Positions 44,231 to 52,277 of a stretch of DNA of 64,000 nt are shown piece after piece; positions within the stretch are counted from its first letter, which is position 1; each line of letters begins with the position of its first letter. The stretch lies in assembly GCF_018390735.1 (NCBI RefSeq), contig NZ_JAHBCL010000016.1, positions 39,561-103,560 of the forward strand, in the 5' to 3' direction. The notes under the pieces are model-generated. The model saw only the letters and a program-made list of their open reading frames with translations. It ran no database searches and had not been told where the DNA came from. The translations under genes and the position numbers were made by a program. This DNA comes from Fusibacter paucivorans. GTDB lineage: Bacteria > Bacillota > Clostridia > Peptostreptococcales > Acidaminobacteraceae.

Positions 44231-44760
44231 CGCTCAACCCCTTCGCTTGTCGTGGAAGTAAGTGAGGGGGTCTTCTCATCTTCTCATTTGAACCTTGAAA
44301 AATGAATATCCGGTTTCATAAATACGTTAGCTGATGGGCCTGAAAAGGGTGAGCGACACGGGTAGATGCGCATTGACCACCTGTAAGGTCAGAACTGATC
44401 AATGCAAATGGATTTTTTCTCTTGGGAGATTTTCTGATTTTATAAATGCGGCCAACAATAAGGTGCGAGCGGGTCCGTCTGATCCATAAGCAGAGCGTTG
44501 GAACTACGGTTCCAAACAGTTCGACTGTTTTGCCATAACCTCATCAGCCTACAATGATACTTCTGTCCAGCCATAGACATCGCAATGGGGGCAGCCTGCG
44601 GAGATCCCGGAGGAGGTGAGAATCCTATGATGAGGTAAACTGACCTCAGTTTATGAAACCGCCCTTAAGTCTTGAAAAAGGCTATGCACTGGGGAAGTTG
44701 TGTCAAATACAGTGTGTGAACGAATAAAAACTGACTTAATGTCAGAAGCCATGGGGATTG
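44231..44760 (+). ncRNA. Candidate structured non-coding RNA / long leader of the recombinase operon
   Basis: A 640-base gap (44228-44871) has no convincing gene but many strong helices. They include a 12-bp stem at 44237-44271, GCATTGA (44370-44376)/TCAATGC (44399-44405) and TTGGAAC (44498-44504)/GTTCCAA (44509-44515) closed by a C(TACG)G tetraloop. Next are AAACAGT (44514-44520)/ACTGTTT (44524-44530), a long-range 9-bp pairing ACCTCATCA (44538-44546)/TGATGAGGT (44628-44636), TAAACTGA (44636-44643)/TCAGTTTA (44646-44653) and CTGAC/GTCAG at 44731-44745. G+C is higher than in flanking DNA. Function unknown; possibilities are an RNA regulator of recombinase expression or an attachment-linked element. 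Confidence 0.55.
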
Positions 44761-44871
44761 CAAGAGTCTATAGACTTGCTTTCTTCTGGTGTTCGCGGAT
44801 GTGGGTGTCAGGAGAAAGGCAATCCCTATTTTTGTGATATTAAGCAAAATGAAAGATTGGAGGCAAAAGAT

Positions 44872-45084
44872 ATGGTTTTTGATTTAACTAAAATCGGGGA
44901 AGAAGAAGCGAAACTTCATGGAATGACCAGAGAGCAATCCAAGGGTGAAGTTCAATATAAAATGGCACTGAAGATGTTAGACATTCTGATGAGAAGGGGC
45001 ATCGTGAGCGAGGAAGAGTACGAAAAAATCGATCATTTGAACCGCCAATCCTTCTCCCCACAGCTTGCTAAGGTATATGCGTAA
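44872..45084 (+). CDS. SHOCT-domain small protein
   Basis: A 70-residue protein; its second half 'ALKMLDILMRRGIVSEEEYEKI' is a SHOCT (short C-terminal oligomerisation) domain. ATG 44872 lies 8 bases after GGAGG, so the longer in-frame extension upstream, which runs into the structured RNA, is probably not translated. It is the usual first gene before this kind of recombinase trio. Confidence 0.78.
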   Translation: MVFDLTKIGEEEAKLHGMTREQSKGEVQYKMALKMLDILMRRGIVSEEEYEKIDHLNRQSFSPQLAKVYA

Positions 45085-45164
45085 AAACACTTGCTATGTT
45101 CCAGCCTTTGGAGTATTGTGTGTTGCTAAGAAGGGGCACATGCCCAGAAAGGAGGAAACCACAT

Positions 45165-46805
45165 ATGGCAAAGAAAGTAACTATAATAGAACCGGTGAGA
45201 CAGAATGTCATCCAAACTCTCAGACCGAAAAAACGGGTTTGTGCTTACTGCAGAGTCAGCACGGATTCCACCAAGCAGCACATATCCTACGTAGCTCAAA
45301 TGGAATATTACGAAAGCTATATCGGAAAACGTGAGGACTGGGAGTTTGTCGGCATCTTTGCGGATGAAGCAAAAAGTGGAACAAAGGTTAAGAGCCGAGA
45401 TGAATTCCTGCGAATGATGCGTGAATGCGAAAATGGCAATATCGATATCATCATTACGAAGTCGGTGACACGATTTGCAAGAAACACCGTGGATAGCATA
45501 GAAGCCATCCGGAAACTGAAATCCCTTGGAGTTACAGTATACTTTGAAAAAGAGAATCTCAACACCCTATCAGAGCAAAGCGAACAGATGCTGACGATTT
45601 TGAGCTCCTTGGCACAAGGGGAATCAGAGAGCATCTCGACCAACAACCGCTGGGGTATTCAGAAGAGATTCAGGGATGGCAGCTATAGGCTCAGCACAGT
45701 GGCCTATGGATATACGAAGGATGAAGATGGCGAACTGGTGATTAAAGAAGATGAGGCGGAAATAGTACGCCGAATTTACCTGGAGTATCTGGGCGGGAAA
45801 GGATCCTACGTCATCACAAGAGATTTAAACAAAGACCAAGTTCCAACCGTTAGAACTGCAGAAACTTGGAATGAAAGTACAGTGAAAGAAATTCTCCAAA
45901 ATCCTATATATGAAGGTGATCTGATCTTACAGAAAACCTATACCACTGAGGTACTTCCATTCACGAAGAAACGAAATCGTGGCGAGATGCCTCAGTTTTT
46001 TATTAAGAATAACCACGAACCGATTATCACCAGAGAACAAGGACAGCTGGTTCGAGAGATTTATGAATATCGAAGAAAACAGATGGGGAATGACCACAGT
46101 GATAAATATCAAAACAGGTATGAGTTCAGCGGAAAAATCATGTGCAGTGAATGCACTGGCTCATTTAAAAGGCAAAAGATCTACATCGGTAAGCCTTACG
46201 AGAAAATCCAATGGAGCTGTACGAACCACATTAAGAACAGTGCGATGTGCCAAATGAAACCTGTTCGTGAGGATATCATAAAAGATGCCTACCTGACGAT
46301 GTGGAACAAACTGGTCAGCAATTATGGGTACATACTCATCCCGATGCTGGACTCCCTTAAGAATCTTCGAATCAATAAGGAACAAGAAACTGAAATTGAA
46401 GAATTAAACCATAAGATCATGGAACTGACTGAGCAGAGCCATATCCTGAGCCGAGTAGTGCAAAAGGGATATGTGGACTCTGTTCTTTTTATACAGAAAC
46501 AAAATGCACTGAATGTTGAACTTGAAGAAACGAAGAGAAAAAGGAACAGCCTTCTGGATTCCAATGGGTTCGAAAAGGAGATCGCTGGTACTCAAAGACT
46601 GCTTGAAATCATCCGGTATAACCCAGTGATTATGGAGGACTATGATGAAAGCCTCTTTAGCCATACAGTGGAGCAGGTGATTATCGGTCAAAAGAATACA
46701 ATAACCTTCAAACTGATTAATGGACTGGAGCTGATAGAGAAGGCAGGAACAGGTGGTGAGCAGGAATCATGCAAAGACATATGCCTATGGGATACAAGAT
46801 GGTGA
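45165..46805 (+). CDS. Large serine recombinase 1
   Basis: A 546-residue serine integrase. The catalytic domain holds 'CAYCRVSTDSTKQ' with the nucleophile Ser and the Arg-rich 'TKSVTRFARNTVDSIE'. A recombinase domain and a zinc ribbon (CSECTGSFKRQK, later cysteines) follow, then a coiled coil. It cuts and rejoins att sites by a Ser-DNA intermediate to integrate or excise the element. ATG 45165 carries GGAGG. Its 3' end overlaps the next gene by 37 bases. Confidence 0.92.
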   Translation: MAKKVTIIEPVRQNVIQTLRPKKRVCAYCRVSTDSTKQHISYVAQMEYYESYIGKREDWEFVGIFADEAKSGTKVKSRDEFLRMMRECENGNIDIIITKSVTRFARNTVDSIEAIRKLKSLGVTVYFEKENLNTLSEQSEQMLTILSSLAQGESESISTNNRWGIQKRFRDGSYRLSTVAYGYTKDEDGELVIKEDEAEIVRRIYLEYLGGKGSYVITRDLNKDQVPTVRTAETWNESTVKEILQNPIYEGDLILQKTYTTEVLPFTKKRNRGEMPQFFIKNNHEPIITREQGQLVREIYEYRRKQMGNDHSDKYQNRYEFSGKIMCSECTGSFKRQKIYIGKPYEKIQWSCTNHIKNSAMCQMKPVREDIIKDAYLTMWNKLVSNYGYILIPMLDSLKNLRINKEQETEIEELNHKIMELTEQSHILSRVVQKGYVDSVLFIQKQNALNVELEETKRKRNSLLDSNGFEKEIAGTQRLLEIIRYNPVIMEDYDESLFSHTVEQVIIGQKNTITFKLINGLELIEKAGTGGEQESCKDICLWDTRW

Positions 46806-47740
46806 ATGGAGCAGTTGAAATACAAGAGGAACATGCAAAAACCGTAAAATCAATTTTTACAGATTACATCGCTGGGAAATCTATGTTTGCCATCGCAAAA
46901 GACCTGACCGCAACAGGCGTACTAAATGCCAACAAGAAGCCGAATTGGAATCATGGTTCAGTGGGGAAGATCCTGCAGAACATCAGGTATCAAGGGGACG
47001 AATTATATCCAAGACTTATTGATGACGAGTCATTTAAAAAGGCACAGGAGCGAAGGGTAAGAGTAGAGAAAAAGCTCAGTAGAACACAGCAAGTACAAGC
47101 TCTTCGAAATCAAACGGTTTTCAGCGGTATGATCCGATGCGGCGAATGTGGTGAAAACTACAAGAAGTACATCGAGCACGCTGGAAAGCCTTCTGAAAAA
47201 GTCAAATGGAAATGCAAACATTATATCTACCAAAACCGAGTTTTATGCAAAAACCATTTCTTCACCGATGAGGATTTGAAAGAGATTTTTATAGAAGCCA
47301 CCAATCAACTATTAAGGAAAAGGTGGCTGATCGAAAAAATCAAACCGCAAGAACCGCCGAAGATGAGCTTAGATTTAAGAGAGACAGAAAATCGGATTAA
47401 GGAACTGGAGCTAGAAGGTGAGTACTCGAATCCGGAGCTGCCAGAACTGATAATCAGAAGAGCGCAGCTCTACTATGCAGGGGCTAAAGTATATGATCAA
47501 TCAAGAAATGCTGAGAAGTTGAAAGAAGCTCTTGCGGAAAACATCACCTTGACGAAATTTGACGAGGAACTGTTCAAAACGATTATTAAGCAAATGACCA
47601 TTTATAAAGAAACCAAGATAGCGGTTGAATTTATAGGTGGCATCATCGTAGAACGACCCATAGAAACCCAAAGAAAGGATGGTAACCATGGCAGTAGCAA
47701 AAAAGACGGTAGCAATCATACCGCCTCAAATGAAATATGA
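46769..47740 (+). CDS. Serine recombinase-like protein lacking the catalytic domain
   Basis: A 323-residue protein that begins directly in the recombinase domain ('PMGYKMVNGAVEIQEEHAK') and continues with the zinc ribbon ('CGECGENYKK') and a helical tail. The resolvase domain with the catalytic Ser is absent, so it cannot cut DNA alone. It overlaps both flanking recombinase genes, and no upstream frame restores the missing part. It probably acts as a DNA-binding partner or directionality factor. Confidence 0.88.
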   Translation: MQRHMPMGYKMVNGAVEIQEEHAKTVKSIFTDYIAGKSMFAIAKDLTATGVLNANKKPNWNHGSVGKILQNIRYQGDELYPRLIDDESFKKAQERRVRVEKKLSRTQQVQALRNQTVFSGMIRCGECGENYKKYIEHAGKPSEKVKWKCKHYIYQNRVLCKNHFFTDEDLKEIFIEATNQLLRKRWLIEKIKPQEPPKMSLDLRETENRIKELELEGEYSNPELPELIIRRAQLYYAGAKVYDQSRNAEKLKEALAENITLTKFDEELFKTIIKQMTIYKETKIAVEFIGGIIVERPIETQRKDGNHGSSKKDGSNHTASNEI

Positions 47741-49343
47741 TAGGCATGTGAGAGTAGAACAGAAAACACTAAGGGTAGCCGCTTATTGCAGAGTCAGTAC
47801 GCTTCTTGAACAGCAGGAAGGCAGTTATGAAGCACAGGTCGATTATTATACAGAAAAAATCAATAGCAACCCCAACTGGAAGTGTGCCGGAATATTCGCT
47901 GATGATGGCAAAAGTGCCACACAGACAAAGAAACGTGACGATTTCAATGCCATGATCGATGCATGCATGGCTGGAAAAGTGGATCTGGTACTGACAAAAT
48001 CGGTCAGCCGATTCGCTAGAAACACAGTCGATGCCCTGCAATGCATACGAAAGCTTAAAGAAAAAAATGTGTCGGTAATCTTCGAAAAAGAAGGCGTCAA
48101 CACCATGGAAAGCGGTGGCGAACTCCTGATTACGATCCTAAGCAGTCAGGCTCAGGAGGAAAGCCGGAATATCAGCGAGAATACAAGGTGGGGCTTAACC
48201 AGAAGATTTGAAAACGGCATCATATCGGTAAACCATAAGAAGTTTCTCGGCTACACCAAAGATGCCGATGGTAACCTCATCATCGTCCCGGATGAAGCGG
48301 TGATTGTTAAACGGATTTTCAGAGAGTATCTGGAAGGGAAAAGCATTATACAGATTGCCAAAGGGCTACAGGATGACGGCATAAAGACCGTGACAGGACT
48401 CGAAAACTGGCATCCTGGCACCATCGATAAGATGCTTTCAAACGAGAAGTTCTGCGGAGATGCTTGCATGCAAAAAACCTACACCATCGACTTCCTCACG
48501 AAGAAGAAGGTCAAGAACCAAGGGTATGCGCCGCAGTACTATATCGAAGACAACCATGAGGCGATTATTCCGAAAGAGCTGTTTCACCAAGTACAGGTTG
48601 AAAAAGCCAGAAGAGCAAGTCTCAACAAAGCTGCAGTAACAAGAAAGGCGAATAAGGCCAAGAAAGAAAAGAGCAAATACAGCTCAAAATATGTGCTGAC
48701 GGAACTCTTGACTTGCGGAGAATGTGGACACTCGTATCGAAGACAGACATGGTCCAAATACGGTCAAAAGTCAGCAGTATGGCGCTGCGAGGATAGATTG
48801 AAACAGGGGACAAGCTCCAAATGTCATCACTCTCCAACTCTGAAAGAAGAACAACTGCATGATGCAATCATGAAGGCAATCAATAATGTGGTCGAAAATA
48901 ACGGCGATTTTATCGGAACCTTTAGAGAGAATGTGATCCGAGTCATCGGTAACTATAGCACCAAAGGGGTTACAACGGAATACGATGACCAGATCGATGC
49001 CTTGCAAAAACAGATGCTGTCGCTCATCGAAGATAACGCACGACAAGGCGCTGTCAGCGAAGAGTTTGATGAAGCATACAGAAAGTTATCCGAGCAGATA
49101 AACGAGCTAAAACAGGCGAAAATACAGCTTGTAAGGGCACGGAAGCAAGCTGAGAACTATGCTGAAAGAATAGATGAACTGGACAAGGCAATCAAGGCTG
49201 TAAACCCAGAGGTAAGAGGGTTTGATCAAGAACTTGTGAAAAGACTGATCTACAGCATCAAGGTCAATAAGGGCATGAAAATAACCATACAGTTTCACTC
49301 TGGGATTGTAATGACTGAGAGTGTGGACTATTACGAAGACTAA
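47688..49343 (+). CDS. Large serine recombinase 2
   Basis: A 551-residue full-length serine integrase: catalytic 'AAYCRVSTLLEQQ', 'TKSVSRFARNTVDALQ', recombinase domain, zinc ribbon ('CGECGHSYRRQ') and a C-terminal coiled coil. ATG 47688 follows AAAGGA and lies within the end of the preceding gene, so the three are translated as one unit. Two complete enzymes with different sequences suggest a heteromeric or division-of-labour integrase. Confidence 0.92.
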   Translation: MAVAKKTVAIIPPQMKYDRHVRVEQKTLRVAAYCRVSTLLEQQEGSYEAQVDYYTEKINSNPNWKCAGIFADDGKSATQTKKRDDFNAMIDACMAGKVDLVLTKSVSRFARNTVDALQCIRKLKEKNVSVIFEKEGVNTMESGGELLITILSSQAQEESRNISENTRWGLTRRFENGIISVNHKKFLGYTKDADGNLIIVPDEAVIVKRIFREYLEGKSIIQIAKGLQDDGIKTVTGLENWHPGTIDKMLSNEKFCGDACMQKTYTIDFLTKKKVKNQGYAPQYYIEDNHEAIIPKELFHQVQVEKARRASLNKAAVTRKANKAKKEKSKYSSKYVLTELLTCGECGHSYRRQTWSKYGQKSAVWRCEDRLKQGTSSKCHHSPTLKEEQLHDAIMKAINNVVENNGDFIGTFRENVIRVIGNYSTKGVTTEYDDQIDALQKQMLSLIEDNARQGAVSEEFDEAYRKLSEQINELKQAKIQLVRARKQAENYAERIDELDKAIKAVNPEVRGFDQELVKRLIYSIKVNKGMKITIQFHSGIVMTESVDYYED

Positions 49344-49373
49344 TAAATAGGAATAACAGAAAAGGAACAATGG

Positions 49374-49402
49374 CCGTGGCTGAATAAGTAGCTGCGGTTT
49401 TT
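49374..49402 (+). terminator. Terminator of the recombinase operon
   Basis: CCGTGGCT (49374-49381) pairs with AGCTGCGG (49390-49397) over 8 bp with two G-T pairs, inside a wider AACAGAAAA/TTTTCTGTT pairing, and runs into five T. Confidence 0.65.
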
Positions 49403-49471
49403 CTGTTTGGATGGGCTAAGTCTGTGAAACTAAACCGCTGTCCAAACAACACTATGAATGGAGAAATGACG

Positions 49472-49873
49472 ATGACGCGAGATGAACTATATGAACTGAT
49501 GGAAGACGGTAACCTTGGATATGTCTGTGTTTTTAATAGAGAAGATCATTGAACGCATACAGATTATATGTTCAAGATGACAGCAGAAAACATTGCCAAT
49601 TTCATTGGGAAGAATGCTTATACAGCGGATAAGATCATCATGACGGATATGTGTGACAACTTGATTTGTGAGTCTGTATTTGGTGGATTTCTTATGAATT
49701 GCCCGGATCAGAATTTGTGCCGAGAGATTATTCCACACCTTGCTCCAATACAGATGGAAGAGGCAGAACCTAAAGACATAGCAGTAGCAACCAGAGAAGA
49801 AATGGAGCAGCTCTGGTCTGAAGAAGAAGAGACTGTGATGCAGGTAGAATTCAGGATGTTGTGGATGGTATAA
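49472..49873 (+). pseudogene. ICE-associated protein interrupted by an in-frame TGA
   Basis: ATG 49472 opens 'MTRDELYELMEDG', meets TGA after 'NREDH' and continues in the same frame for 100 more codons with 'THTDYMFKMTAENIANF' and 'HLAPIQMEEAEP'. The two parts together resemble a protein of about 130 residues that I recall from recombinase-linked genes of Clostridial elements. A single base change (for example CGA to TGA) explains the break. Restart at the internal ATG 49568 is possible. Confidence 0.7.
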
Positions 49874-49898
49874 TTTCCAAATATTTGGTCAAATCTTC

Positions 49899-49956
49899 TT
49901 GTGAAAATCTTCTCATAGGGGTACAATTAACATAACAATGTTGTTGATATTGTTAT
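49899..49956 (+). promoter_or_regulatory. Promoter and palindrome ahead of the DUF1413-Gabija operon
   Basis: TTGTGA (49899-49904), 17 bases, TACAAT (49922-49927) form a good promoter. Just downstream a perfect 8-bp inverted repeat, ATAACAAT (49932-49939) and ATTGTTAT (49949-49956), lies where a repressor would block transcription. Confidence 0.6.
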
Positions 49957-49975
49957 CCGTGTGGGAGGTAAGAAA

Positions 49976-50221
49976 ATGCCAACTGTGAATGAATTATTAG
50001 ATAAAGCAAAGGCTGAATTATCAAATCTATTATCCGGGGAAATATTCCTTTTAAGAGATCTGTTCAAGGGATACGAATGGAACCGGATTTCTAGAAGTGA
50101 TCGATTGCTCCTTGGTACCTTATTTCTCAACTATATAAAGACAGATGATATAGGGGTTGTACCGATAGAAAAGACTTCGTCGGGGCAGCAGAGATATAAA
50201 ACACAAGGGGGATCATTATGA
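49976..50221 (+). CDS. DUF1413 protein coupled to gajA
   Basis: An 81-residue protein with 'LLRDLFKGYEWNRISRSDRLLLGTLFLN' (positions about 22-49) and 'EKTSSGQQRYK', diagnostic of DUF1413. Its TGA overlaps the gajA ATG (ATGA), so the two are co-translated. The fold is likely a small nucleic-acid-binding or regulatory one. Gabija is normally described as two genes, so this is an extra component or regulator; the palindrome upstream could be its site. Confidence 0.82.
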   Translation: MPTVNELLDKAKAELSNLLSGEIFLLRDLFKGYEWNRISRSDRLLLGTLFLNYIKTDDIGVVPIEKTSSGQQRYKTQGGSL

Positions 50222-52254
50222 AATTACAAAAGATAATAATTAGCAATTATAGATGCTTTGGGAAGACACCTACTACTATCTTAATTGACGACTTAACCGG
50301 ATTGATTGGACATAATAGTAGTGGAAAAACTGCGTTAATTACATCTTTAATAAAGATGTTTGGTGATAAAGCAACAGATAGAAATATTGAACGAGCTGAT
50401 TTTCACATCCCTGTTAGTCAGAACCCCGAAAGTATAAATGAAAATGAAATGTTCATAGAAGCTTACTTTACATTTGATAATTCTCTAATGAAAGAAGATG
50501 CTCTTGACGTTCCAGTATTTTTCAAGCACTTCGTTATCGATGCACCACAAGGAAAACCGTTTTTAAGAGTTAGACTTGATGCAATGTGGAAAAAAAGTAC
50601 AAACCCAGATGGCGTTGTGGAGAGCAAAATTAGCTATATAACAACAGGATCATCAGAGTTCGAAGAATCTGATTGTCATAAAGCGAATCGCCAAGAGTTA
50701 GAGCGAATCAAAATCGTTTACATCCCTGCAATTAGACAACCAAATGAGCAACTTAAGAATGTATCTGGTTCGATAATGTACCGGTTGTTAAATAGTATCA
50801 AATGGTCAGACAAATCAAAAACAAAAATCATTGAGAGAACGGAATTAGTAGAACAGGCATTTCTAGAAGAAGAATCAATACTCTTGTTAGCTGACTCATT
50901 AGATACTCAATGGAATGAGTACCATAAAGACCAAAGATATTCTAATGCAAAAATTAAATTTAATAGCTCAGATCTAGAAACTATATTGAAAAAGGTAGAG
51001 GTTACTTTTTCACCAACTCAAACTGCGAGAAGCTTTAAAACTGAAGAACTAGGGGATGGACTACGATCATTATTCTATCTCTCTATTGTTGATACAATGC
51101 TTGATATTGAAGAAAAAATCATGGAAGAAATAGTGTCAAAAGGAGCATCAAAGCATTTTGATCTTTTACCTCCGATATTAACTATTGTAGCCGTAGAAGA
51201 ACCCGAAAACCATATATCGCCTCAAATTCTAGGAAGAGTAATCGAAAGGCTGAAAACTATCTCAGCAAAGGCAAATTCTCAATCGGTGGTAACTTCTCAT
51301 TCACCATCAATTATTAAAAGAATAGATCCTACTAACATAAGATACTTCAGAACTTGTAAGATTAATGAATGCTCTGAAATAAGAGCATTAACATTACCGA
51401 ATGAAGAAAAGGAGGCAAGTCAATTCAAATATATCAAAGAAGCCGTAACTGCCTATCCTGAATTGTATTTTGCGAAATTAGTTGTTTTAGGTGAAGGTGA
51501 TAGTGAGGAAATAATACTAAAGAAAATGTTAGAACTGAAAAATACTAGAATTGATACTACGGAAATTTCTGTAGTTCCGTTAGGCGGGCGACATGTAAAT
51601 CATTTCTGGAGATTGTTGAGTGATTTAAATATACCGTTTATAACTCTACTTGACCTCGACAAAGAACGCGATGGAGGAGGTTGGGGGCGAATTAAATATT
51701 CAATTCAGCAACTAATTGAAAATGGCAAGAATCGAGATAAACTCTTAGATACTACCGATGGGGTTTTAAGCGAAGATGAATTTAATGATATGCATACATG
51801 GACAAGTTATGAAGATATCGACGGTTGGATCGAAATGTTAGAAAAGTATGATGTATATTTTTCAACACCGCTAGATATTGATTTTGCAATGTTGACAAAA
51901 TTTAAAGAAAAATATGTGGCTACGTTAGCTAGTAGTGAAGGTCCTTATATTAAAGGGTATGGCAAAATTCACAAACCCGATATTGAAGACGGTGATTCAA
52001 AAGAATATGAGGACTTGTTAGAAAAGAGAATACAATCCGATTTGCGTGCGACATTGAAAAATGAAGGCGGCGATGGAGCTACTTATAGTGAAGTAGAAAA
52101 GGAACTAATGATCTGGTATAATTACTTCTTTTTAAATAGAGGGAAACCTACTACTCATCGTGTCTTGTTTACGGAAAATGAGGATATAATATTTGAAGAC
52201 TTCCCGGATTGCTTACAAAAGTTTGTAAATGAGATTATCACAAAATCAAACTAG
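50218..52254 (+). CDS. gajA: GajA: ATPase-TOPRIM (OLD family) nuclease of Gabija
   Basis: A 678-residue class 2 OLD-type protein. ATPase: 'GHNSSGKTA' (31-39), Walker B 'LTIVAVEEPENHISPQ', and 'SVVTSHSPSIIKRI'. TOPRIM: 'GEGDSEE' (E426) and 'DLDKE' (D479, D481), the metal-binding acid residues for DNA nicking. Followed directly by a UvrD-type helicase, the defining Gabija pair. It is about 100 residues longer than the reference GajA, mainly in the C-terminal region. Gabija senses nucleotide depletion in phage infection and cuts DNA (established for the family). Confidence 0.85.
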   Translation: MKLQKIIISNYRCFGKTPTTILIDDLTGLIGHNSSGKTALITSLIKMFGDKATDRNIERADFHIPVSQNPESINENEMFIEAYFTFDNSLMKEDALDVPVFFKHFVIDAPQGKPFLRVRLDAMWKKSTNPDGVVESKISYITTGSSEFEESDCHKANRQELERIKIVYIPAIRQPNEQLKNVSGSIMYRLLNSIKWSDKSKTKIIERTELVEQAFLEEESILLLADSLDTQWNEYHKDQRYSNAKIKFNSSDLETILKKVEVTFSPTQTARSFKTEELGDGLRSLFYLSIVDTMLDIEEKIMEEIVSKGASKHFDLLPPILTIVAVEEPENHISPQILGRVIERLKTISAKANSQSVVTSHSPSIIKRIDPTNIRYFRTCKINECSEIRALTLPNEEKEASQFKYIKEAVTAYPELYFAKLVVLGEGDSEEIILKKMLELKNTRIDTTEISVVPLGGRHVNHFWRLLSDLNIPFITLLDLDKERDGGGWGRIKYSIQQLIENGKNRDKLLDTTDGVLSEDEFNDMHTWTSYEDIDGWIEMLEKYDVYFSTPLDIDFAMLTKFKEKYVATLASSEGPYIKGYGKIHKPDIEDGDSKEYEDLLEKRIQSDLRATLKNEGGDGATYSEVEKELMIWYNYFFLNRGKPTTHRVLFTENEDIIFEDFPDCLQKFVNEIITKSN

Positions 52255-52277
52255 TGTTATATATAGGGGTGAATGCA

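Noticed and set aside
44758..44871. 38-residue N-terminal extension of the SHOCT protein
   Set aside because: The downstream ATG 44872 has an ideal GGAGG, and the extension runs through hairpin-rich non-coding DNA.
45065..45334. 89-codon plus-strand frame at the start of the first recombinase
   Set aside because: Out of frame with the clear catalytic-domain frame; no independent ribosome binding site.
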